Shown: in pieces, positions 1 to 6,133 of the stretch
Layout of the letters: each line of letters starts with the position of its first letter
How positions within the stretch are numbered: position 1 is the stretch's first letter
Origin: Treponema_I sp045631425
GTDB lineage: Bacteria > Spirochaetota > Spirochaetia > Treponematales > Treponemataceae
Direction of reading: 5' to 3'
Length of the DNA stretch: 24,717 nucleotides
Assembly: GCA_045631425.1 (NCBI GenBank)
Contig: JAZQUR010000049.1
Span: 1 to 24,717 of the forward strand
Notes under the pieces: model-generated
What the model was told of the DNA's origin: nothing
Database searches by the model: none
What the model saw: only the letters and a program-made list of their open reading frames with translations
Translations under genes and position numbers: made by a program

Positions 1-322
1 AGTTGTTATCAGGTCTTGTCTTCCTAAGACCGCTTGGCCTCCGACTTTCTTCTAGCTTTTTTTTATTTTTAATTGATTTTGCAATTCCAAAACCAGCTGC
101 TCCCAAGCCTACTGCAGCTGCAACAGGTGCAGCAGCAACCATTGCAATTCCACCTAACATTGAACCACCGATAGCAGCCAAACCAGATGTTACAGCTGCA
201 GCTCCTGCGCCAGTTCCAGCAGCTGTAATTGCAGCACCTGCTCCTGCAATAGCCCCTCCTGCACCAAGTGCAGCACCTACACCAGCTCCAACTTTTTCAG
301 CAACTTTTTTGTCTTCTTCCAT
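1..322 (-). CDS. Partial Gly/Ala-rich (glycine-zipper-like) membrane-type protein
   Basis: The frame is open from an ATG at 320-322 on the minus strand and runs off the left edge, so the C-terminus is missing. A good ribosome site (AGGAG, 8 bases upstream) decides the start. The product begins with a short charged stretch (MEEDKKVAEKV). About 75 residues made almost only of Gly, Ala, Val and Ile follow, with many GxxxG/AxxxG spacings, and then a Lys-rich stretch (KSIKNKKK). This is the look of glycine-zipper proteins that pack or insert in membranes; pore-forming peptides, bacteriocin-like proteins and membrane anchors share it. It is divergent from the small XRE-type regulator at 463, with inverted repeats between the two, which suggests local regulation. 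I do not recognise a named family. The Pro/Ala-rich open frame on the other strand is its shadow. Confidence 0.6.
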   Translation of the reverse strand, partial: MEEDKKVAEKVGAGVGAALGAGGAIAGAGAAITAAGTGAGAAAVTSGLAAIGGSMLGGIAMVAAAPVAAAVGLGAAGFGIAKSIKNKKKLEESRRPSGLRKTRPDNN

Positions 323-361
323 AAAATAATCTCCTAATACTGCAAATATTTTCTACGCCAC

Positions 362-383
362 TTATTACATATCAACGTAATAA
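362..383. promoter_or_regulatory. Inverted repeat, candidate operator
   Basis: TTATTAC (362-368) and GTAATAA (377-383) form a perfect 7-bp inverted repeat with an 8-base spacer. A further TATTACG lies at 413-419, and it is the reverse complement of CGTAATA at 376-382. The repeats sit between two divergent genes, one of which encodes an XRE-type DNA-binding protein, so an autoregulatory operator is the natural guess. No binding data exist, and short AT-rich repeats can arise by chance. Confidence 0.35.
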
Positions 384-420
384 ATGACATAACAAAATTA
401 TTATACACCAAATATTACGC

Positions 421-449
421 TTGTCAATTATTTTTACGCCTTTTATGAC
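421..449 (+). promoter_or_regulatory. Candidate sigma-70 promoter for the XRE regulator
   Basis: TTGTCA (421-426) and TATGAC (444-449) are spaced 17 bases. The start codon at 463 would then be preceded by only about 7 transcribed bases, so the message would be nearly leaderless. The -10 matches consensus at 4 of 6 positions, so this is tentative. Confidence 0.3.
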
Positions 450-462
450 TAAACTATAAGAG

Positions 463-792
463 ATGGGATTTGCAGAAAATGTTAAGTTCGAAATGGATTT
501 TCAAGATATCCAAATGAAAGAACTTTCGCTAAAAACAGGAATTAGTAAAAATACTCTCGATAAATATCTTTTCGGAAAAAAGGTTCAGCCTGGTGTGGAA
601 AATGCAGTAAAAATTGCGAAAGCACTTGGAGTTTCTGTTGAATATCTTGTTTTTGGAGATTCTGAAATTGGAGATAATATTCCTAGCATTACATCAGAAA
701 GTAAGGATATTATTGAAAAATATACAAAACTAAATCAATTCAATAGAAAAACTATTATTGATTTACTCACTTCCCTTCTCGCCCGACAGTAA
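463..792 (+). CDS. Small XRE-family helix-turn-helix transcriptional regulator
   Basis: A 109-residue protein. Residues about 15-65 form a Cro/C1-type helix-turn-helix: a first helix (QMKELSLKTGIS), the recognition helix (KNTLDKYLFGKK) and the typical tail (NAVKIAKALGVSVEYLVFG). It is expected to bind DNA as a dimer in the cytoplasm. The C-terminal 40 residues are helical and charged, perhaps for dimerisation. It lies divergent to the glycine-zipper-like gene with repeats in between, so that gene and itself are the likely targets. Regulators like this often sit in phage, toxin-antitoxin or restriction cassettes, but nothing else here proves such a setting. No convincing ribosome site is seen; AAGAG touches the start codon. 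Confidence 0.8.
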   Translation: MGFAENVKFEMDFQDIQMKELSLKTGISKNTLDKYLFGKKVQPGVENAVKIAKALGVSVEYLVFGDSEIGDNIPSITSESKDIIEKYTKLNQFNRKTIIDLLTSLLARQ

Positions 793-797
793 AAATC

Positions 798-830
798 TAA
801 AGTTTCATATGGTAAAATCTTAAAGTTTCA
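798..830. repeat. Direct repeat TAAAGTTTCA x2
   Basis: TAAAGTTTCA occurs at 798-807 and again at 821-830, each preceded by AAAATCT or a close variant, 23 bases apart, just after the XRE gene stop codon. It may be a protein-binding site or the remnant of a short duplication; nothing else identifies it. Confidence 0.3.
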
Positions 831-840
831 CCCCAAAAAC

Positions 841-882
841 AAAAAAAGGAGCAAAATCCCAGCTTTTCTAGGACTTCACTCC
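841..882 (-). terminator. Rho-independent terminator of the OmpA-family gene
   Basis: On the minus strand GGAGTGAAGTCC pairs with GGGATTTTGCTCC over 12 base pairs including several G-U pairs, with a 10-base loop. A run of seven T follows. It lies 34 bases after the stop codon of the gene at 916. Confidence 0.8.
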
Positions 883-915
883 CGATTTATTCATTACAAA
901 AATTCCCCGCAAAAA

Positions 916-2163
916 CTATTCCACAATAGTAATTTCCACCCGACGATTTTTGCTCATTCCAGCTTCTGTAGAATTATCTCCGATTGGCTTTGAAGCACCA
1001 AATCCCCGAGTAAAAATATGATAAGCGTCCTTCACCCCAAGTTTTTTCAAATAATCAGCCACAGCCTCTGCCCGTTGCTCAGAAAGGACTTGGCAAGACT
1101 CCAAGGAACCAGACAAAGCAGTATGCCCACTAACCAACAAATCATTATCAGGAAAAGCCTTTAACAACTCAGCAATTTTTTCCAATTTTCGCTTTTCACT
1201 TTCCATCAAATATGCAGAATCTGGCTTAAACTGAATATTTTCCATGCTCAAAGTTATGCCAATATCATCCTTAGAAACAGTAGTGTCCGAAATATCAAGA
1301 TTTTCAAGCTGCTCTTGAAGCAAAGACAAAGTTTCGTCAGTCGCTACAGCCACTCGCTCAGTGTATTCTGCCCGAGAAGTTCCCCGAAACTCAAACTTAT
1401 CACCGTTTTGCATTTCCAAAATGATTCTAAACTCGTCCTCGTAAGAATCAATAGAGCCAAGCTCATTATCCCAATAAATTGTCTGATAAGAATATCCCAT
1501 AGAAGCCACAGGATAAGTGCTAGGCGCCCCCTTTGGAACAGGAATATCATAAAAAATCGAATATTCCACATTTATCACGTGAAGAAGTTTTCCATCAACT
1601 TCCTTTGTGCCAGAATAAGTGTAATTTGCAGTAAAAGGAATAATCAGCGGCTCAGACACGTTGAAAGTTTGTCGAATATCATAAGCTTCGTGGCCCTCCG
1701 CTTCCCAAGTATCACCAATTTGCAAATCCTTGTTCGGAAAAACAGGCACATTTCGCACCACAGGCATAAAATATGTAGGCTTAATCTCGTAAATCCCCAA
1801 AGAATCCCGCCAAAACTCGCTTAAATATTCCTCGCCCCACTCAAAAGACGACCCCGAAATCTGATTTTTTGAACTGTCGAAGGCTTTTTCCGTTGTCATA
1901 AACGAAGCTTCCAAAAATCCCTTAGCATTCCCAAAATCGTCCGCTTTTACGTCAGAAACTTCATAAGAAATACGATTTACAATTTCCGCATAATGATTAA
2001 AAACGCCATTTACCAAAACATCTTCTTTCACAGTGGACAAAACCTTAAATTTTTCGCCCAAATTATATTGATAAACAAATTTTTCCCCAAAAACAGCGCC
2101 AGAAAAACATAAAACTAAACAAATCAATGCCAAAATTTTCTTCATATTAATATTATCGTTCAT
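916..2163 (-). CDS. OmpA-family peptidoglycan-associated exported protein
   Basis: A 415-residue protein. A signal peptide is visible (MKKILALICLVLCFSGAVFG, from internal Met 7). A Treponema-type periplasmic region of about 270 residues with no family I recognise follows, and the C-terminal 110 residues are an OmpA-like domain (NIQFKPDSAYL, SGHTALSG, LSEQRAEAVADYLKKLG, NRRVEI). Such domains hold the outer membrane or periplasmic proteins to the cell wall. The motif usually reading GHTD is GHTA here, so the aspartate that binds diaminopimelate in OmpA is missing, while the arginine 15 residues later (LSEQR) is kept. The start is uncertain between the first Met and Met 7, 18 bases later; neither has a strong ribosome site. 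It is a single gene with its own terminator at 841-882. Confidence 0.85.
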   Translation of the reverse strand: MNDNINMKKILALICLVLCFSGAVFGEKFVYQYNLGEKFKVLSTVKEDVLVNGVFNHYAEIVNRISYEVSDVKADDFGNAKGFLEASFMTTEKAFDSSKNQISGSSFEWGEEYLSEFWRDSLGIYEIKPTYFMPVVRNVPVFPNKDLQIGDTWEAEGHEAYDIRQTFNVSEPLIIPFTANYTYSGTKEVDGKLLHVINVEYSIFYDIPVPKGAPSTYPVASMGYSYQTIYWDNELGSIDSYEDEFRIILEMQNGDKFEFRGTSRAEYTERVAVATDETLSLLQEQLENLDISDTTVSKDDIGITLSMENIQFKPDSAYLMESEKRKLEKIAELLKAFPDNDLLVSGHTALSGSLESCQVLSEQRAEAVADYLKKLGVKDAYHIFTRGFGASKPIGDNSTEAGMSKNRRVEITIVE

Positions 2164-2207
2164 TTTTCACATTTCATCCAATGTTTTTTTAGGACGAACC
2201 TTTTACC

Positions 2208-2310
2208 TCCCGTGGGTCCAGCTTTCCGAGGTTACGAGGACAAGCCTCTCCATTCGTGGCTACGCCCCGAACGCTTCGCGCCTCTACAATCTGGCGTAGG
2301 TTGATAATCC
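2208..2310. repeat. GC-rich intergenic island (repeat-like)
   Basis: About 100 bases that are clearly richer in G and C than the surroundings, without an open frame. It contains small inverted repeats (for example CGAGG/CCTC around 2228-2248) and GGCTACGCC / GCTTCGC words, and ends in GCTTCGC-4-CTACAATC. A similar ending, GCTTCGC-5-CTACAATC, closes the GC-rich island at 7926-8070, so both look like members of one dispersed intergenic element family. Confidence 0.45.
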
Positions 2311-2320
2311 ATTAAGGACA

Positions 2321-2352
2321 AAAAAAATCGGGCACGAATGCCCGATTTTTTT
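2321..2352 (-). terminator. Bidirectional-looking terminator after the lipoprotein gene
   Basis: A perfect 7-bp stem TCGGGCAcgaaTGCCCGA with a 4-base loop, flanked by seven A on the left and seven T on the right. It can work on either strand, and the gene ending at 2428 on the minus strand is the one it would serve. Close relatives of the stem sequence occur at 4063-4079 and 4133-4151. Confidence 0.8.
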
Positions 2353-2427
2353 ATCCTGAGAAATTTATATTTTTATCTGATACTAAATCAATTTTTAGTA
2401 TCAAAGTTTTTATTAATTAAATCTTTG

Positions 2428-3159
2428 TTATAGTTTTTCACAAACTTTTTTAACAGCGTTTTCTAATGCCACTGGGAACAATTCATTCAATTTTTCAACA
2501 TTATAAACGCCTGCTAAAACAGGAATAGTTTCTGGATTACTACCATAACCATTAATAATCTTTATAACTTTTCCATCTTCACCATAAATAGTAAATTTGA
2601 TTTCAACAGCAGCTGTCATTTCACCATTTTTACCAATTCCATTAACTACAGTTTTACAAAAATCAATAGAAACTTGAATAAATGCTTTTGAAGATGTTTT
2701 TTCGCCTAAAGCAACTAAATATTTTGTATCATTTCTAAGCATTTTATAGCCATCTGCCAAAATAACAGCAGAAGCTTTTACCAATGATGAATCATCTTTT
2801 GAAAGAAGATTGTTATATGATAGAACTTCTTCTTTTGGAAGAAGTGTGAAACCTCTTTCTTCAATTCCCTTTGTAATTTGTTCTTCTGCAGACTTCAATA
2901 AATCTGTTGTGTACCCCAATACAATGTTAGTTTGTTCATTGCCCTTTTCTTTTGCTAAAGCATCAAATGCTTCACCAAGTAACCCTTTTGATTCAGGTTC
3001 TTCTCCATACCAATAAACTTCATCGTTTGCAATCATAGTTACAATTGCAACAGGAGAATACGAATTTGTATCTAATGGTTCACTTTTTAATGATGCACAA
3101 CCTACTAATGAAAGCATAACGAAAATGCTTAAAATTGTTAAAAATAAATTTTTTTTCAT
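2428..3159 (-). CDS. Putative lipoprotein, 243 aa
   Basis: The N-terminus MKKNLFLTILSIFVMLSLVGC is a lipoprotein signal peptide with lipobox LVGC (Cys 21), so the mature protein is probably lipid-anchored and periplasm-facing or surface-exposed. The rest is a mixed helix/strand domain (AIVTMIANDEVYW early on; FIQVSIDFCKTV and AAVEIKFTIYGEDGKVI in the second half) that I cannot assign to a family. The start has a clear ribosome site (AGGTG, 5 bases before ATG). The promoter has a perfect TATAAT with a seven-base homopolymer in the -35/-10 spacer. It is transcribed alone, divergent from the PHP phosphatase gene and closed by the hairpin at 2321-2352. GC-rich DNA downstream separates it from the OmpA-family gene. 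Confidence 0.8.
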   Translation of the reverse strand: MKKNLFLTILSIFVMLSLVGCASLKSEPLDTNSYSPVAIVTMIANDEVYWYGEEPESKGLLGEAFDALAKEKGNEQTNIVLGYTTDLLKSAEEQITKGIEERGFTLLPKEEVLSYNNLLSKDDSSLVKASAVILADGYKMLRNDTKYLVALGEKTSSKAFIQVSIDFCKTVVNGIGKNGEMTAAVEIKFTIYGEDGKVIKIINGYGSNPETIPVLAGVYNVEKLNELFPVALENAVKKVCEKL

Positions 3160-3177
3160 TTTTCACCTCGTTGCAAT

Positions 3178-3204
3178 ATTATATCAAATTTTTCGGGGGG
3201 GCAA
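3178..3204 (-). promoter_or_regulatory. Lipoprotein promoter with poly-C/G tract in the spacer
   Basis: On the minus strand TTGCCC (3204-3199) and TATAAT (3183-3178) are 15 bases apart, and a run of seven C (G at 3195-3201 on the plus strand) overlaps the -35 end and the spacer. The start codon is at 3159 with AGGTG between. Adding one or two C would bring the spacing to the 16-17 optimum, so tract length could set promoter strength. Confidence 0.55.
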
Positions 3205-3216
3205 TAGAAATTGGTA

Positions 3217-3245
3217 TTTACTCTAACAAATAAAAAAACTAAAAT
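3217..3245 (+). promoter_or_regulatory. Candidate promoter giving a leaderless PHP-phosphatase mRNA
   Basis: TTTACT (3217-3222) and TAAAAT (3240-3245) are 17 bases apart, with the ATG 6 bases after the -10 box. No Shine-Dalgarno sequence precedes the ATG. The same geometry occurs at 17085 and 18298. The -35 is weak (4 of 6). Confidence 0.4.
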
Positions 3246-3251
3246 CATTAT

Positions 3252-4061
3252 ATGGAAATTACATCTTTTCACACACATACAAAACTTTGTAAACACGCCA
3301 CAGGGATGCCTGTGGATTACCTTGAAGAAGCAAAGGCTTTTTTGAAAAAATACAATTACACTTGTAAGGGATTTGGATTTTCTGATCATTGTCCTTATCC
3401 TAATGACGGAACAGATAACTGGCCAGAAGTTCGAATGACCACTGAAGAAGCGCCACAATACATTAAAGCGGTACGAGAGGCTGCAAAAACTGTAGATTTC
3501 CCAGTATTAGCAGGATTTGAATGCGAGTGGGATTCTATGTATGAATCTTGGTACAGAGATTTTTTGATTTCAGAGTTAGGTGCCGATTATCTTGTGCTGG
3601 GTTCCCATTGGACTCCCCATGAAAAGGAGCGAAATTATATTCCCATCGAAGCAAAAGATCCAAAACTTTTAACAAAATGGGCAAATAATACTTTGGAAGC
3701 TTTGGATTCTGGAATGTTTAAGGTTTTTGCTCATCCTGATTTGTGTTTTGGCGGTGGACTTGTTTGGTCAAAAAACACAGAAAGCATTTTTTCTGAGATT
3801 TTTGCAGTTTGTAAAGAAAAGAAAGTTGCCATTGAAATAAACGGCTACGGAATTCTGAAAAATCAGATTAAAGATGATAATGGGATTTTAAGATATCAAT
3901 ATCCTTATGCTGATTTTTGGCAATTTGCAAAATCTTTTGATATTCCAATTATCTGCAACAGCGATGCTCACAGTCCAGAAGACGCACTTTACAGCGCCTA
4001 TCTTGCGGAGGAATATGCAAAACAGCTGGGTATCACTCCGACACATTTTTCTACTTTCTAA
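3252..4061 (+). CDS. PHP-domain histidinol-phosphatase family phosphoesterase
   Basis: A 269-residue cytoplasmic enzyme. It has the PHP metal-site motifs in order: HTHT (residues 7-10), SDH (about 45-47), an acidic residue in GFECEW, GSHW, AHPD, and NSDAH near the C-terminus. Family length and motif order match the HisK/HisJ type histidinol-phosphatase, which removes phosphate from histidinol phosphate in histidine synthesis. No other his gene is in the window, so a general PHP phosphoesterase remains possible. It has no visible ribosome site and may be translated from a leaderless message. It is divergent from the lipoprotein gene and ends at the strong hairpin at 4087-4110. Confidence 0.8.
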   Translation: MEITSFHTHTKLCKHATGMPVDYLEEAKAFLKKYNYTCKGFGFSDHCPYPNDGTDNWPEVRMTTEEAPQYIKAVREAAKTVDFPVLAGFECEWDSMYESWYRDFLISELGADYLVLGSHWTPHEKERNYIPIEAKDPKLLTKWANNTLEALDSGMFKVFAHPDLCFGGGLVWSKNTESIFSEIFAVCKEKKVAIEINGYGILKNQIKDDNGILRYQYPYADFWQFAKSFDIPIICNSDAHSPEDALYSAYLAEEYAKQLGITPTHFSTF

Positions 4062-4080
4062 CAGGCACGGATGCCCGATA

Positions 4081-4118
4081 AAAAAAGCTTAACTTCATCA
4101 CAAGTTAAGCCTTTTTTT
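4081..4118. terminator. Bidirectional terminator between the PHP gene and lepA
   Basis: Perfect 9-bp stem GCTTAACTT (4087-4095) / AAGTTAAGC (4102-4110) with a 6-base loop, flanked by six A and seven T. It lies between two convergent genes and can serve both. Confidence 0.85.
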
Positions 4119-4160
4119 ACATGTCTATCAAGTCGGGCATGGACGGCCGATTATTGCTAA

Positions 4161-4222
4161 GCGAGAATTTTCGTGAGAAAATTCTCGCAGGGTTTAGAAT
4201 CACAGGACGTGATTCTAAACCC
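4161..4222. repeat. Two tandem perfect hairpins touching the lepA stop codon
   Basis: Hairpin 1 is GCGAGAATTTTC (4161-4172), loop GTGA, GAAAATTCTCGC (4177-4188). Hairpin 2 is GGGTTTAGAATCAC (4190-4203), a 5-base loop, GTGATTCTAAACCC (4209-4222). Both are perfect, and only one base separates them. The last base of hairpin 2 is also the last base of the lepA TAG stop (4222-4224). Neither has a T-run, so they are not classic terminators. They may block exonucleases, act as protein-binding palindromes, or belong to a dispersed repeat. Confidence 0.75.
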
Positions 4223-6027
4223 TATTGTTCTTTGGTCTTTAAAACTGCCAAGAATGCGCTTTGTGGAAGCTCAACATCCCCAACCATCTTCATGCGCTTT
4301 TTACCTTCTTTTTGCTTTTCAAGAAGTTTACGTTTACGAGTAATATCACCACCGTAACATTTTGCCAAAACGTCTTTTCTCAAAGCGCTTACAGTTTCAC
4401 GAGCAATAACTTGGCTACCAATAGCACCTTGAATTGCAATCTTAAACTGCTGACGTGTGATTTCTTCTTTTAACATCTCACAAACGTGACGAGCTCTTTC
4501 TACAGCATTTCCACGATATGCAAGTTGAGCCAAAGCATCCACCACTTTACCGTTAAGCAAAATATCAATTTTTACAAGATCAGTTTCACGTAAATCAATA
4601 ACTTCATAATCAAAAGAAGCATAACCGCGGCTATAACTCTTTAAGCGATCATAAAAATCAAACAATACTTCAGAAAGTGGCATTTCATAAATGATTTCAA
4701 CCCGCTTTTCATCAAGATATTGCATATTTGTTTGGATTCCACGCTTTTCTGTACACAAAGACATAATAGAACCCAAATATGTTGCAGGAGTAATAATCGA
4801 AGCTTTAATATAAGGCTCACGAGAAGACTTTAAGCGCCCTTGCTCTGGATAGTCAGCAGGATTATCAACCATCATTGTTTCGCCATTTGTTAAAGTAACT
4901 TCATAACAAACAGAAGGCGCTGTAAAAATTACTGCTTGATTAAAATCCCGTTCAAGACGTTCCTGGATAACTTCCAAGTGTAAAAGCCCTAAAAATCCAC
5001 AGCGGAAACCGTGCCCCAAAGCGATAGAAGAGTCTTTTTCGTAAACAAGACTGGCATCGTTTAGAGTAAGTTTTTCCATACTGTCTTTTAATTCTTCATA
5101 ATCGTTTGAATCAATTGGATAAATTGATGAGAATACAACTGGTTTAACTTCCTTAAACCCTGGAAGTTGTTCTTCAGCAGGATTATCAGCCAAAGTGATA
5201 GTGTCACCTACTTTTACGTCAGAAACAGTTTTTACACCAGCGATAATATACCCAACATCCCCAGCATTCAATTCCCCAGTTTCTTCTAGCTTAATTCTGA
5301 AAATACCAGCTTTTTCAACCTTGTATTCCATACCTGAAGCCATAAAACGAATTGTATCGCCAGTTTTGATTTTTCCGTCTTTCATACGAATGTGAACAAT
5401 AACGCCACGATATGGGTCGTAGTGACAGTCAAAAATCAAAGCGCGAACCTTGCCATCATTTACAGTTGTAGGACAAGGAATGCGAGTAACAATGGCTTCC
5501 ATCAACTCATCAATACCAATACCACTTTTTGCAGAAACAAGGGCGGCAGACTCTGGATCCAATCCCAAGTCATGATCGATTTGATGTTTAACAGATGGAA
5601 TATCCGCAGCTGGTAAGTCAATTTTGTTGATAACAGGCACAATCTCCAAATCTTGTTCCATTGCCAAATACATATTTGAAAGAGTTTGAGATTCAACACC
5701 CTGAGAAGCGTCAACCAAAAGCAAAGCACCTTCACAAGAAGCAATGGCACGGCTTACTTCATAAGAAAAGTCAACGTGACCTGGAGTATCAACAAAGTTT
5801 AGTTCGTAAGTTTTACCATCTTTCGCTGTATAAGGAATTGTAACAGCCTGACTTTTAATAGTAATTCCTCGTTCTCGCTCAATATCCATACTATCCAAAA
5901 TCTGATTTTGGAATTGTCTATCATCAATAATTTTTGCCTTTTGAATTAAACGGTCTGATAAAGTAGATTTCCCGTGGTCAATGTGGGCAACAATACAAAA
6001 GTTTCTTTTAAGTGATAAATCAGTCAT
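4222..6027 (-). CDS. lepA: Elongation factor 4 (LepA), ribosome-binding GTPase
   Basis: A 601-residue translational GTPase. It shows AHIDHGKST (G1, about residues 13-21), the RGITIKSQAV switch region, DTPGHVDF (G3) and NKIDLP (G4). The EF-G-like domains II, III and V follow, and the LepA-specific C-terminal domain ends in the usual way (KRKLLEKQKEGKKRMK...VGDVELPQSAFLAVLK). LepA binds stalled or assembling ribosomes. I place the start at 6027 (MTDLSLKRNFCIVAHID): GGAG lies 5 bases upstream there, the length then fits the family, and the open frame further upstream only adds a poor AT-rich extension. It lies about 106 bases behind the protease gene on the same strand, so co-transcription is possible. 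Two perfect hairpins touch the stop codon. Confidence 0.97.
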   Translation of the reverse strand: MTDLSLKRNFCIVAHIDHGKSTLSDRLIQKAKIIDDRQFQNQILDSMDIERERGITIKSQAVTIPYTAKDGKTYELNFVDTPGHVDFSYEVSRAIASCEGALLLVDASQGVESQTLSNMYLAMEQDLEIVPVINKIDLPAADIPSVKHQIDHDLGLDPESAALVSAKSGIGIDELMEAIVTRIPCPTTVNDGKVRALIFDCHYDPYRGVIVHIRMKDGKIKTGDTIRFMASGMEYKVEKAGIFRIKLEETGELNAGDVGYIIAGVKTVSDVKVGDTITLADNPAEEQLPGFKEVKPVVFSSIYPIDSNDYEELKDSMEKLTLNDASLVYEKDSSIALGHGFRCGFLGLLHLEVIQERLERDFNQAVIFTAPSVCYEVTLTNGETMMVDNPADYPEQGRLKSSREPYIKASIITPATYLGSIMSLCTEKRGIQTNMQYLDEKRVEIIYEMPLSEVLFDFYDRLKSYSRGYASFDYEVIDLRETDLVKIDILLNGKVVDALAQLAYRGNAVERARHVCEMLKEEITRQQFKIAIQGAIGSQVIARETVSALRKDVLAKCYGGDITRKRKLLEKQKEGKKRMKMVGDVELPQSAFLAVLKTKEQ

Positions 6028-6133
6028 ATTTCTCCAAAAATCGATTTTTAGCAAAATATCAATTTGCAACAAAATTGAAAACCAATTTTTATTTTATATT
6101 TTACCAAAAACACCAAAATATTAGTTTATTTTA

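Noticed and set aside
3..329. Pro/Ala-rich open frame on the plus strand
   Set aside because: It is the antisense of the Gly/Ala-rich gene, which has a proper ribosome site and start on the minus strand.
1315..1824. Open frame of 169 codons on the plus strand
   Set aside because: Lies wholly inside the OmpA-family gene on the other strand and has no recognisable features.
6027..6072. Longer N-terminus of LepA
   Set aside because: The 15 extra residues lie upstream of a good GGAG-ATG start and are not part of the family.
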